From G963662605 sp963662605 (GTDB lineage Bacteria; Bacteroidota; Ignavibacteria; Ignavibacteriales; Ignavibacteriaceae): a stretch of 64,000 nt of DNA. This document shows positions 7,851 to 16,501 of this stretch, in pieces. How positions within the stretch are numbered: position 1 is the stretch's first letter; the number at the start of each line of letters is the position of its first letter. Both the position numbers and the translations under genes were made by a program. The DNA lies in assembly GCA_963662605.1 (NCBI GenBank), contig OY759785.1, forward strand, positions 2,542,001 through 2,606,000, read 5' to 3'. A model generated the notes under the pieces. It had not been told where the DNA came from and did not search any database. It worked only from the letters and a program-made list of their open reading frames with translations.

Positions 7851-9851
7851 ATGAAAAAGTTATTCTGTATTTCCATTATCTTTCTTGCCTCTTGCTTTTC
7901 GCACGCGCAAAACAGCGATACCAATAGAGTCATGCCCTGGTTTGTAAATACGGGTTTCAAGTCCTACCTGCTGCGCGACATACACGCGCAGTATAAGCAG
8001 CGCACTGAAAATATCAGTCAAGCACTAAAGAGCACCGAGGATTTCAAACAATATCAACGCAAGACCGGCGAGGCTACAAAGATCTTGTTGGGTCGGAGTA
8101 TGAAAATTGAGTGGCCGTTATACGCGCAGGTCACGGGGGTAACAAAGAGTAAAGGATTTCATGTAGAACGCGTGTACTTTGAAAGCATACCGGGGCGGCA
8201 TGTAACGGGCAACCTCTATATACCGGACGGCAAAGGTCCGTTCCCTGTTGTTCTTGTATTAGCCGGACACACCGCTAACGGGAAAATCGGCTACCAGAGC
8301 ATTGCAATTCTGCTGGCGCAAAATAAAATTGCCGCTTTTGCAGTAGATCCCTTTTCTCAAGGCGAACGCATCCAACTGTTTAATAAGGACGGCAATAAAC
8401 TCGTTGAACGTGCGACCACAGAACATACCCTGTTGAACTGCGGAGCCACATTAGTCGGCACCAACCTTGCTTCTATGATTTGCTATGATAATAGCCGTGC
8501 GATTGATTACCTTGCCACAAGGCCTGAACTCGACGTTACAAAACTCGGATGCCTCGGCACTTCGGGCGGCGGCACACAGACAGCATTTCTCTGTGCTTAT
8601 GACGACAGAATCAAGATCGCTTCAATAAGCAGCTTTATGACAAGACGGGAAAGACAAATCGAAGTATTCGGCGTGGATGACGGCTGCCAATTCATCCCTT
8701 CCGAAAGTGCCCTTGGAGTAGAGATTGCAGATTACGTTATGACATTTGCGCCAAAGCCCTTGAAAATCATGGCCAGCACGTTTGATTTTGTAGATTACTT
8801 CGGAGCCAAACAATCATATGAAGAATTGTCGAAGGCTTATTCCATTCTGGGTGCGCCGCAGAATATCTCTATGTTCACTTATGAAGGCGGACATGGTATG
8901 GCTCTGCCGGAGCGTGAGGAAGTTGTTTCATGGATGAAAAACTATTTCTACAAGGATTCCGTCATAAACAAAGAGGATAAAAAATTCTCGTTACCTGATA
9001 GCATACTGACAGTACTTCCAAAGGGACAAGTAGTAAAAGAATTCTCCGGAGAAATTTCCGCGACGAAATCGTTTTTAGGCATCAATAAAAATCTGCAAAA
9101 CTTTCGGGATAGTTTTCTTGCACAGGACAGAAGTGAGGTTGTCTCGACGATTAAAAGACTGATAAATTATAACGATGATCCGGTCGCGCCAAATTGGGAG
9201 ATTGTGAAGGAACAGAAGACAACAAAGGCAACCGTGTATTTCGTGCAGGTCCAAAAACCCGGCGAAGTGCCTATCCCCTGTATTATTTATAAACCGAAGA
9301 GTAAGTCATTCTTTGCGCAGCCGGTAACCATTATTCTCGACGAGAACGGTAAGAATATAGTCATTGAACAACAGCAGAAGCTCATTGATTCGCTGCTGTC
9401 CCGTAATAATATTGTAGTAGTTGCTGATTTGAGAGGTATCGGAGAAACAGATGATCCGCAGGAGCCGAAGGTTACGAAATTCTGGTTTCAGGAGTACACG
9501 TATGCAATGCTGTCTTTACAGGCAGGTAAACCATTGCTCGGCCAGAGAGTAACTGACCTGACAACAATTTTTGATTTCATGGATCAGTTTATTATTGCTG
9601 AGAGGCCCGTATATCAGATAATCGCCGACGGATTATACATCCCTCCTGTTATTCACGCTGCACTGTTTGACAGTCGGGTTGGGAAAATACTATTACAAGG
9701 CCAAATATCGTCTTATACTTCACTGTTGGAAAACCCGTATCAGAAATTCTCATACGGGAATATCGTGCCGTCAGCACTGAAGTATTATGATTTACCGGAT
9801 ATAATAAAACTGTTGGGTGATACTAAAGTTTCACTGATACCAGCGAACTAA
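7851..9851 (+). CDS. secreted two-domain alpha/beta hydrolase (acetyl xylan esterase-like, Abhydrolase_7-type)
   Basis: Exported hydrolase of 666 residues, probably an esterase. The N-terminus MKKLFCISIIFLASC could be a type II signal with lipobox LASC, or a type I signal cleaved after SHA. The first hydrolase domain (about 90-375) has the PGRHVTGNLYIPDGKGPFPVV entry strand, nucleophile elbow GTSGGG, an aspartate in DFVDYFGA and histidine in YEGGHGM. A second, C-terminal half (about 420-660) looks like a repeated hydrolase fold (VVVADLRGIGETDD) but has no GXSXG motif: the equivalent region reads IADGLYIPP. Acetyl xylan esterase or carbohydrate deacetylase is a reasonable guess, and would suit the polysaccharide enzymes at the other end of the window, but the substrate is unproven. 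Confidence 0.75.
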   Translation: MKKLFCISIIFLASCFSHAQNSDTNRVMPWFVNTGFKSYLLRDIHAQYKQRTENISQALKSTEDFKQYQRKTGEATKILLGRSMKIEWPLYAQVTGVTKSKGFHVERVYFESIPGRHVTGNLYIPDGKGPFPVVLVLAGHTANGKIGYQSIAILLAQNKIAAFAVDPFSQGERIQLFNKDGNKLVERATTEHTLLNCGATLVGTNLASMICYDNSRAIDYLATRPELDVTKLGCLGTSGGGTQTAFLCAYDDRIKIASISSFMTRRERQIEVFGVDDGCQFIPSESALGVEIADYVMTFAPKPLKIMASTFDFVDYFGAKQSYEELSKAYSILGAPQNISMFTYEGGHGMALPEREEVVSWMKNYFYKDSVINKEDKKFSLPDSILTVLPKGQVVKEFSGEISATKSFLGINKNLQNFRDSFLAQDRSEVVSTIKRLINYNDDPVAPNWEIVKEQKTTKATVYFVQVQKPGEVPIPCIIYKPKSKSFFAQPVTIILDENGKNIVIEQQQKLIDSLLSRNNIVVVADLRGIGETDDPQEPKVTKFWFQEYTYAMLSLQAGKPLLGQRVTDLTTIFDFMDQFIIAERPVYQIIADGLYIPPVIHAALFDSRVGKILLQGQISSYTSLLENPYQKFSYGNIVPSALKYYDLPDIIKLLGDTKVSLIPAN

Positions 9852-9916
9852 AGAATGAGAAGTTAAAAGTTCCGAACTATTTTCGTTTAGAAAGCGCCAT
9901 AGGAGTTCTATAATGG

Positions 9917-9984
9917 ATTCCGGATAAATCTGTCGTGCTGACATTTCACCTCAATATTTATCATCACGACAGATTTTCCGGAAT
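9917..9984. repeat. long imperfect inverted repeat between converging genes
   Basis: Arms 9917-9937 and 9965-9984 (ATTCCGGATAAATCTGTCGTG against its complement with one bulged base), loop 27 bases. It sits between the converging hydrolase and pyrophosphatase genes and could end transcription both ways, although no clear T-run follows. A partial single-arm match, ATTCCGGATAAATTTGTGATG, occurs near 35453-35473, which suggests a dispersed intergenic repeat rather than a one-off terminator. Confidence 0.6.
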
Positions 9985-10020
9985 GACGAGTTCAATTTTT
10001 ATCTCAAGTATGGCAAGATT

Positions 10021-10701
10021 TTAAAATCCGGCTAATCTGTGCAGCACTTCATTGATGCTGCCGTATTTTTCGTGGTAGTCTTCTAAACTGCGGCGGATGA
10101 CTTCATGGGCTTCATCTTTACCGAAGACATGGGTAATTTCACACACAGGAACTTCCTGATCGGGCATCTGCTTGTAGGTAAGAAAATAATGCCGGAGTCT
10201 TTCGATGACAGAATGAGGAACTTCAGTTAAGTCATTAAACCCATAGTACATTGCATCGCCTTTCAGCACGGCGATTATCTTATCATCCGCTTCGTTCCCG
10301 TCAAACATACGGAAACCGCCTATTGGTTTTGCTTCAAGAATAACATCACCGTGCGGAATACTCTTTTCCGAAAGTACACATATATCCAGCGGATCGCCAT
10401 CACCGACAACATCAACTTTTCCAGCCTTTTCAGCTGAATAATTCGCTACTCTTTCGCCACAGTACGTTTGTGGAATTAAACCATACATAGATGGTACAAT
10501 ATTGGAAAAACGCTGAGGCCTATCAACTTTTAAGTAACCGGAATTTTTATCAATCTCATACTTCACGGTATCAGTAGGAACAATTTCAATAAACGCCGTT
10601 ACCATCTCCGGAGCATCCTCTCCTGCCGAAAGTCCGTGCCATGGGTGCGGTTTAAACATAAGTCCTAATAGATTTCTGACAGGCTCTGCCCCGTTCTTCA
10701 T
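10021..10701 (-). CDS. ppa: inorganic pyrophosphatase (family I)
   Basis: Soluble enzyme that hydrolyses pyrophosphate to drive biosynthesis. The 226-residue protein contains the family I signature with metal-binding aspartates (GDGDPLDICVLSE, about residues 102-114), the substrate-binding segment YGLIPQTYCGERVA and the later lysine/tyrosine-rich stretch ending YFLTYK. It is longer than the 175-residue E. coli enzyme, matching the longer subfamily seen in several phyla. The start is supported by GGAGA about seven bases upstream on the minus strand. It is monocistronic, converging with the hydrolase gene. Confidence 0.92.
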   Translation of the reverse strand: MKNGAEPVRNLLGLMFKPHPWHGLSAGEDAPEMVTAFIEIVPTDTVKYEIDKNSGYLKVDRPQRFSNIVPSMYGLIPQTYCGERVANYSAEKAGKVDVVGDGDPLDICVLSEKSIPHGDVILEAKPIGGFRMFDGNEADDKIIAVLKGDAMYYGFNDLTEVPHSVIERLRHYFLTYKQMPDQEVPVCEITHVFGKDEAHEVIRRSLEDYHEKYGSINEVLHRLAGF

Positions 10702-10840
10702 CTGGTATCTCCATAAGTGTGAAAATCAAATATCTTTATTAACATGCGTAATTTGCAAATAGTTCTAAAGTAAATCTATGAAGTAAATTTAATTCAGGGA
10801 ATAATTTTTATGATTGCTTTTAATGAAAGTAATTTTTATA

Positions 10841-10933
10841 ATGGATTTGAAAATTAAATGCACTAATACTTCTGGAAATTGTTCTTTATATATCGTTAAC
10901 AATATAGGAGGTACTGCATCGTTTAAGGTTTAG
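10841..10933 (+). CDS. possible 30-residue peptide or leader of a short transcript
   Basis: A 30-codon frame, MDLKIKCTNTSGNCS to SFKV, in the 10702-11045 intergenic stretch. The stretch also holds two identical TATAGGAGG sequences (10903-10911 and 10967-10975), an eight-base inverted repeat (10929-10936 with 10958-10965), and ends in a strong plus-strand terminator that no other plus-strand gene uses. The start has only a weak ribosome-binding sequence (GAAAG). The transcript may therefore be a small RNA rather than a message. I cannot name it; the sequence supports that a short plus-strand transcript ends here, not what it does. Confidence 0.22.
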   Translation: MDLKIKCTNTSGNCSLYIVNNIGGTASFKV

Positions 10934-11014
10934 TTTCTGGTTACTTTCAAGCATCTTAAACTAAATTATAGGAGGCAAGTATCAAAATAGGAATAAAAGG
11001 CTCTTAATATAGTG

Positions 11015-11038
11015 ACTCCCATCATCTGCGATGGGAGT
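11015..11038 (+). terminator. strong intrinsic terminator on the plus strand
   Basis: Nine-base stem ACTCCCATC/GATGGGAGT with a six-base loop (ATCTGC), followed by a T-run (TTTTTATTTT). On the minus strand the same hairpin lies just after mntP but has no following T-run, so it mainly serves plus-strand transcription coming from the 10702-11010 region. Confidence 0.82.
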
Positions 11039-11045
11039 TTTTATT

Positions 11046-11615
11046 TTAAAGGGCGGCTGAAGTATATAGATGCAGATATAAAATTCTGAATCCGATTGCA
11101 ATGAGAATTAAACCTCCGACAAACTCCATTTTCCTGCCAAATGTTTTTCCCAAATATTTTCCCGTGTAAACCCCAACTACCGAAAGTATCGTGGTTACTA
11201 CCCCGAAAACAATTCCCGGAAACCAGATAGGAATATTGAGAAATGCAAAACTGAATCCCACCACCAGAGCATCTATACTTGTCGCAATTGAAAGAATTAT
11301 GATTCGCAAAAACGTATGCGGCTTTTCTTTGCTCTCATCTTCTTCATAAAACGATTCGATAATCATTTTCAAGCCGATGAGACTGAGAAGGTCAAAAGCG
11401 ATCCAGTGATCAATGTTCATCACAAAGCGGGCGATTTGCGTACCGCCGTACCAACCGATAACAGGCATGACAAATTGGAAAAATCCGAAAGCAAAGGAAA
11501 GATGCAATGCTTCTTTGTGTTTTTCAACTTTGCCGCTTGAACCGGAACCGAATGCAACCGCGGATGCATCGGCTGCAAGTCCGATTCCAATTAAAATGTA
11601 TTCGAGAAAGTGCAT
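11046..11615 (-). CDS. mntP: MntP-type manganese efflux pump
   Basis: Inner-membrane exporter that removes excess Mn2+. The 189-residue protein has six hydrophobic segments in two repeats, with the family's paired acidic motifs LAADASAVAFGSG (about 14-26) and ATSIDALVVGFSFAF (about 112-126), a good match in length and layout. It starts only 23 bases after the galE terminator, so it depends on read-through or on a promoter overlapping that hairpin. No yybP-ykoY manganese riboswitch is present in the short leader. The ribosome-binding sequence is poor. Confidence 0.9.
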   Translation of the reverse strand: MHFLEYILIGIGLAADASAVAFGSGSSGKVEKHKEALHLSFAFGFFQFVMPVIGWYGGTQIARFVMNIDHWIAFDLLSLIGLKMIIESFYEEDESKEKPHTFLRIIILSIATSIDALVVGFSFAFLNIPIWFPGIVFGVVTTILSVVGVYTGKYLGKTFGRKMEFVGGLILIAIGFRILYLHLYTSAAL

Positions 11616-11638
11616 ATTCTAAGAGTCTATTACAAAAA

Positions 11639-11673
11639 ATAAGACCAATAACAGTGAGCATTATTGGTCTTAT
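11639..11673 (-). terminator. intrinsic terminator after galE
   Basis: Thirteen-base perfect stem (ATAAGACCAATAA at 11639-11651 with TTATTGGTCTTAT at 11661-11673), nine-base loop, followed on the minus strand by a T-run (the A-run at 11634-11639 read in reverse). It lies 21 bases after the galE stop and 23 bases before the mntP start. Confidence 0.88.
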
Positions 11674-11693
11674 GTGGAAAAATATTTTCGGAT

Positions 11694-12668
11694 TTAGTAT
11701 TTCGGATTCTGATGCCAGTTCCAGGCTGTTTGCAGGTTGGAACGGATATCATGCTTAGGAATCCAGCCGAGAACCTCTCTGGCTTTTTTGTTATCTGCTA
11801 CAAGAACAGCCGGGTCACCCGGACGACGTGGACTGATAACATACGGTACTTCCCTTCCGGTTACTTCTTCTGCCGTGCTGATAACCTCTTTTACCGAGTT
11901 GCCTGATCCGGTACCGAGATTTATGATGTTGGATTTCTCACCGGCAACAATATATTCCAAAGCACGGATATGCGCATCTGCAAGGTCATCAACGTGAATA
12001 TAATCACGAATACAGGTACCGTCGGGAGTAGGATAATCATCACCGAATACATTTAACTGCTGGCGTTTTTTTAATGCTGTGTACATGATCAAAGGCAGTA
12101 GATGTGGTTCAGGATCATGGCTCTCACCAATATCACCGTCCGGAGAATCTCCTGCCGCATTGAAATACCGGAGTGCAACAGACTTCATATCATAGGCGGT
12201 GTCGTAATCCGCCAAAATGTTTTCAATCATCAGCTTAGTTTTTGCATAGGGATTGATTGGTGCAGGTACCTGTGATTCTGAGATTGGTACCGATACCGGA
12301 TTCCCGTAAATCGAACACGTTGAAGAAAATACGAATTTCTTTATTTCATGTTCTTTCAATACAGAGAGCAGATTGAAGCTGCCAACCAGATTATTACGAT
12401 AGTACATCATCGGATTTTCAACGGATTCACCAACATATGCAAATGCAGCGAAATGAATAACAGCCTGAATGTCATATTTCTCAATAGCTTTATTCATGCC
12501 GTCAACATCAAGCAGGTCAACTTTTTCAAAAGCAACATTCTTCGGAACTGCTTCGATGTGGCCTCTCGACAAATTATCAAATATTACGACATCGTAATTC
12601 TTTTTCAGCAGCATTTTTACGGTATGCGAACCGATATATCCTGCGCCTCCGGTCACCAGTATTTTCAT
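11694..12668 (-). CDS. galE: UDP-glucose 4-epimerase
   Basis: NAD-dependent epimerase that interconverts UDP-glucose and UDP-galactose, for galactose use and for surface polysaccharide precursors. The 324-residue short-chain dehydrogenase has the N-terminal Rossmann motif GGAGYIGSHT, the catalytic serine in SSTCSIYG (about residue 117) and the YXXXK pair in NPYAKTKLM (about 141-145), then the epimerase segments VALRYFNAAG and GTCIRDYIHVDDLA. Length and motifs are normal. It is followed by a strong terminator and does not appear to share an operon with other sugar genes. Confidence 0.95.
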   Translation of the reverse strand: MKILVTGGAGYIGSHTVKMLLKKNYDVVIFDNLSRGHIEAVPKNVAFEKVDLLDVDGMNKAIEKYDIQAVIHFAAFAYVGESVENPMMYYRNNLVGSFNLLSVLKEHEIKKFVFSSTCSIYGNPVSVPISESQVPAPINPYAKTKLMIENILADYDTAYDMKSVALRYFNAAGDSPDGDIGESHDPEPHLLPLIMYTALKKRQQLNVFGDDYPTPDGTCIRDYIHVDDLADAHIRALEYIVAGEKSNIINLGTGSGNSVKEVISTAEEVTGREVPYVISPRRPGDPAVLVADNKKAREVLGWIPKHDIRSNLQTAWNWHQNPKY

Positions 12669-12779
12669 AATCTCTCAATTAAACAGTGATAAAAATTATA
12701 ATTGACTATCTGCTAAAATTATTTCCCCGTTGTAACTTGGCTCGTTCACCAAATTTTGCTATTTTTCCAAACTCAATTT

Positions 12780-12868
12780 AGGGCTGCATTTAATATTCCG
12801 TCGCCCAACCCCGCCAGGTTCGGAAGAAAGCAACGGCAAGTGTTCGGTTTATGTAGATGCATGCCCTT
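12780..12868 (+). ncRNA. ffs: signal recognition particle RNA (small bacterial 4.5S type)
   Basis: RNA component of the signal recognition particle, which works with Ffh to target membrane proteins. The apical domain shows the conserved CAGGTTCGGAAGAAAGCA (12814-12831) with the GGAA loop, and CGCC/ACGGC flanks. The ends pair: AGGGC and TGCAT at 12780-12789 with ATGCA and GCCCT at 12857-12867, one bulge. A run of seven T follows at once and ends the transcript over the sixA stop codon. At about 90 nucleotides it is the short form lacking an Alu domain. Exact ends are inferred from the pairing. Confidence 0.9.
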
Positions 12869-12871
12869 TTT

Positions 12872-13345
12872 TTATTTAAACATTTTCGCCGGGATAATAA
12901 AATCCAGATACCCGGATCCGATTCTCGCCTTACCGTTAAACGATACTTTCGCGATCATGCCCTTTTTGAAATTTAAATTATTTCCTGAATTAGCCACCAT
13001 ATCGGCAAGATACCTTGAGCAATCCGGCTCATGCCCGCAAAACAAAATATCCTGCTTTTTCATAACATTTGCTATTTCGAGTATCTTGGAGGTATTGCCG
13101 CTCACCACTGTCTGGTCAATAATAATCTCGCTCTGAACCGAAAACACCTGATGAATGATTTCCGCCGTTTGGACAGCCCTTACCAAGGGAGACGATACAA
13201 TGCAATCAATATTTGCAATAAGTGTTTTCCAACCGGCAGCGGCTCTCTGCAAAATTTCAATTCCCTCTTTGGTTAAAGCGCGTTCTTTATCAGCGCCAAC
13301 CATTGCAGGTTCAGCATCACCATGTCGAACAATGTAAATATTCAT
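12872..13345 (-). CDS. sixA: SixA-type histidine phosphatase family protein
   Basis: Small phosphatase of the histidine phosphatase (phosphoglycerate mutase-like) superfamily, 157 residues. It begins MNIYIVRHGDAEPA with the catalytic RHG; the second part has SSPLVRAVQTAEI and the late catalytic histidine in ILFCGHEPDCS. This size and the RHGDA start are typical of SixA, which in E. coli acts on a phosphorylated histidine of a phosphotransfer protein; the target here is unknown. It starts 12 bases downstream of the lipoprotein gene and is the last gene of the glgC-uvrC-lipoprotein-sixA series. Its 3' end meets the SRP RNA terminator. Confidence 0.86.
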   Translation of the reverse strand: MNIYIVRHGDAEPAMVGADKERALTKEGIEILQRAAAGWKTLIANIDCIVSSPLVRAVQTAEIIHQVFSVQSEIIIDQTVVSGNTSKILEIANVMKKQDILFCGHEPDCSRYLADMVANSGNNLNFKKGMIAKVSFNGKARIGSGYLDFIIPAKMFK

Positions 13346-13357
13346 TTGTCCCGGATA

Positions 13358-14548
13358 TTAATTGTTATTACAGTCAATGGTAAACGAGTTTATCATATCC
13401 TGATACTCATTCATATGCGCATCATATGATAATCTCGGCGAATTGAGAATCACCAAAAACTTCCTCGTAGAACAGGATATTTCAAAAAACCTGATATAAT
13501 TTCTCTGCACCTGTATCTTGTCGGTAAACCTGACCGTGTAAACTTTCTTCAGTTCCTGACTCAACGGATAGTTGATGAGCCCTTCCGAAGATTCGCCATA
13601 AAACAATTCAATGACCGAAATTGAAGTACCCTGCGCATCGTTCAGATAGAGAAATCCCTTATGCGGTTTGTTCAGATACTGCGTAATGTAAACGTCTTTT
13701 TGCAGCCGCCAGGACTGTGATGTCAAATTTATGTAGAAGCCCATCTGCTTATCAACAAGACCTGAATTCTCAGACGGTGTTTCTAATTTTGCTTCAAGTT
13801 TTTCCGAGGTGTTTTTTAATTCCTTATTATACAACTGATTTGGGCTGAACGGTTTTGCATAGGCATCAATCAGCTGCAGGACTTTTATATCTAACTCGGA
13901 ATTTGCCGCTCTTGCCCTGCCGGAAGAAAGATCTACCGCGTAACTATCGCCGCTTAATGAAAGCAGATTAGACGGTTGACAGGAATAGCTGGTGTTGATG
14001 GTTGTTCCGTCAATATTATCAATAGACTGCGCCAGCATACTTGAACCGTCGCTGAGTGATATGAAAGTTGACAGAGTCTTCGTTACCGTCAGGTTCCTTA
14101 TCATGTAAAAATTAACTCTTTCAAGTTTAATCGAATCCTTTGACCGGAACTTTTCAGTTACCGCGACAAACGACATCATATCATTACCGGTAAATTTTTG
14201 CGAAAGATTGCCGTTCAGTGACTTATCTAATAAGAGTAAACGGAACGAGGAATCGTACACGGCAAATCTATTGTAAAGTGGATTGGGATATTCGATTAGT
14301 AAAGTATAATATTTCGCCTTGTTAACAACAGTGCTGTCAATATACACCATATTCGAGGCATCGGTTGAAGAAGTATTAAGATCAAACAGTCCATGTAAGG
14401 AATCATTGTACGCAGCACTACCGTTCATAGCCTCAGTCACGGCATTTTGAAATCGGGCAGCATCCCATCGTACTGCTTCAGTTCTTGTGAAGTACCGGCA
14501 GCCTGAAAGGAAAATCGCTCCTAAGAGAAGTATTCGTAATATTTTCAT
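13358..14548 (-). CDS. lipoprotein of unknown function
   Basis: A 396-residue protein with a type II signal peptide: MKILRILLLGAIFLSGC, lipobox LSGC with the lipidated cysteine at 17. The rest is mostly beta-rich and polar, with no motif I recognise (segments such as DNIDGTTINTSYSC and KVYTVRFTDKIQVQ). It is probably anchored in the outer or inner membrane facing the periplasm. It lies 65 bases downstream of uvrC and 12 bases upstream of sixA, so it is likely cotranscribed with both, but the context does not suggest a function. Confidence 0.75.
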   Translation of the reverse strand: MKILRILLLGAIFLSGCRYFTRTEAVRWDAARFQNAVTEAMNGSAAYNDSLHGLFDLNTSSTDASNMVYIDSTVVNKAKYYTLLIEYPNPLYNRFAVYDSSFRLLLLDKSLNGNLSQKFTGNDMMSFVAVTEKFRSKDSIKLERVNFYMIRNLTVTKTLSTFISLSDGSSMLAQSIDNIDGTTINTSYSCQPSNLLSLSGDSYAVDLSSGRARAANSELDIKVLQLIDAYAKPFSPNQLYNKELKNTSEKLEAKLETPSENSGLVDKQMGFYINLTSQSWRLQKDVYITQYLNKPHKGFLYLNDAQGTSISVIELFYGESSEGLINYPLSQELKKVYTVRFTDKIQVQRNYIRFFEISCSTRKFLVILNSPRLSYDAHMNEYQDMINSFTIDCNNN

Positions 14549-14613
14549 ATTTGATTCAATATATTACGCAAAAATAACAATATTTTCTTATAATTCTCGC
14601 TATTTGCTCGAAA

Positions 14614-16443
14614 TCAGCCCTGATCTTTGACCTGAAAATAAGAAATCAGCAGAGCAGCTTTGCTTGCTCCGGCAACTTCCGTTAGTTTTTCTTTCGTTGC
14701 AGCTTTAACTCCCTCAAGGCTGCCGAATTCTTTTAAAAGCCTGGCAACAATTGCCGGGCCGATTCCCTTTACCGACAGTAATTCCGATGTTATGATACGC
14801 TTGCTTCGGCGCTCACGGTGAAATGTTATCGCGAACCTGTGTGCTTCATCTCTCACCTGCTGCAGTAGCTTTAGGGAAGATGATGCAATTGGTATGATTA
14901 TGGGGTCAGAATCTTCGGGAATGAAAATTTCCTCTAACCTCTTCGCTAAGCCTATTATTTCGTATGGCGTTTTAACAATCTCCTGAAGAACTTCAACCGC
15001 GCTTGAAAGCTGTCCCTTTCCGCCGTCAATCATGATAAGATCGGGAAATGCCAGTCCCTCCTTCATGACTCTCGTATATCTTCTCGTTACAACTTGCTGC
15101 ATACTCGCAAAATCATCGGGGCCGATAATGCCCTCAATGATATACCTGCGGTACTCACTCTTTTTCGGCTTGCCGTCAACAAAAACAACCATGCTCGCGA
15201 CAATATCGCTTCCCTGCAAGTTGGAAATATCGAAGCACTCAATTCGCCGCGGCAATTTTTTCAACCGGATATCGCGCTTTAATGCGGTAAGAACGTGAGG
15301 AACATTTCCTTCACGCTTCATCCGTTGCAATTGTAATTCCCCGAGTTGTAACACCGCGTTCTGCTTACACATGTTAACCAAAGATTTCAGTTTGCCGCGC
15401 TGTGGGACGTGAAATTTTACTTTTTGTTTAGCCTTTTCCGAAATCCAGGACTGTATCAACTCATCATCAGCGGGCATAATTTCAGTCACGATTTCTCCGG
15501 GAATGACAACATACTCCAGATCATAAAACAGTTTAATGAACGCCGCGTAAACTTCTTCCAAAGGAGTGTTCAACTCAACTCTCAGGCCTATTTGCTTTTT
15601 CCCGATAAGCTTACCGCCTCGAATATTGAGTATCGAGCAAGTCGCATCCTTATCGGCAGTCGCAACAGCAATAACGTCGCGGTCTTCCAAATCATCACTG
15701 ATCACTTTTTGCTTGTCGGCAAAAACCTGTAACTTTTGCATGTTGTCACGATACATCGCGGCAGTCTCAAAATCTAAATCAGCCGAAGCCTTCGCCATGC
15801 CCTCGTTTAATTCTTTGACCAGGTCGGATAATTTGCCGCCGAGAAGTTTGACCGCACCTTCGACCATTACATTGTAATCCGCACGGCTGATTAAACCCTC
15901 ACACGGGCCGTCACACTTTTTAATGTGATAGTCCAAACAGATTTTCACTCTCTTGTTTGTTATGGTATCAGGAGTGAGTGCAAATTTACAGCTCCGTATT
16001 TTGAACAGCTGATTTATCAACCGGAGAGCGTACCGCATGCTCTTAACGTCGGTATACGGGCCGAAATACCGCGAACCATCCCTAACAAGATTTCTTGTGG
16101 CGAATATTCTCGGGAAATCCTCGTTGGTGACTTTGATGAATGGAAATGATTTATCATCTTTTAAGAGTACGTTATAGCGGGGTTTGTATTGCTTGATAAG
16201 ATTGTTTTCAAGAACGAGCGCTTCGAGTTCTGAATCCGTTACTATAAGCTGCAAATCGTGGATTTTTTTAACCATGATACCGATACGCACAGAAGAGTGC
16301 TCGGGCAGAAAATAAGTACGCACTCTATTCTTTAGGTTCTTCGCCTTACCGATATAGAGGTGTTTCCCCTTTTCGTTGAAAAACTGGTAAACCCCCGGCT
16401 TATCCGGCAGGTTCTCCAATTTCGATTTGAGAGTATCGTTCAT
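14614..16443 (-). CDS. uvrC: excinuclease ABC subunit C
   Basis: Nucleotide excision repair nuclease that makes the 3' and 5' incisions around damage bound by UvrB. The 609-residue protein has the N-terminal GIY-YIG domain (PGVYQFFNEKGKHLYIGKA, about 17-35), a cysteine cluster CKF...CLDYHIKKCDGPC near 150-180, a UVR motif around 205-240 (DLDFETAAMYRDNMQKLQ), the RNase H-like endonuclease core (ECFDISNLQGSD and MIDGGKGQL) and a C-terminal helix-hairpin-helix (LLSVKGIGPAIVARLL). Length and order are standard. It lies 58 bases after glgC. Confidence 0.96.
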   Translation of the reverse strand: MNDTLKSKLENLPDKPGVYQFFNEKGKHLYIGKAKNLKNRVRTYFLPEHSSVRIGIMVKKIHDLQLIVTDSELEALVLENNLIKQYKPRYNVLLKDDKSFPFIKVTNEDFPRIFATRNLVRDGSRYFGPYTDVKSMRYALRLINQLFKIRSCKFALTPDTITNKRVKICLDYHIKKCDGPCEGLISRADYNVMVEGAVKLLGGKLSDLVKELNEGMAKASADLDFETAAMYRDNMQKLQVFADKQKVISDDLEDRDVIAVATADKDATCSILNIRGGKLIGKKQIGLRVELNTPLEEVYAAFIKLFYDLEYVVIPGEIVTEIMPADDELIQSWISEKAKQKVKFHVPQRGKLKSLVNMCKQNAVLQLGELQLQRMKREGNVPHVLTALKRDIRLKKLPRRIECFDISNLQGSDIVASMVVFVDGKPKKSEYRRYIIEGIIGPDDFASMQQVVTRRYTRVMKEGLAFPDLIMIDGGKGQLSSAVEVLQEIVKTPYEIIGLAKRLEEIFIPEDSDPIIIPIASSSLKLLQQVRDEAHRFAITFHRERRSKRIITSELLSVKGIGPAIVARLLKEFGSLEGVKAATKEKLTEVAGASKAALLISYFQVKDQG

Positions 16444-16501
16444 GATTATCAGATAAAATGCAATATATGTTACAATATATACATTTTAAGAGATTTATAA
16501 A

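Noticed and set aside
11613..11700. Possible yybP-ykoY manganese riboswitch before mntP
   Set aside because: The leader is too short and its only hairpin is the galE terminator; no riboswitch core pattern.
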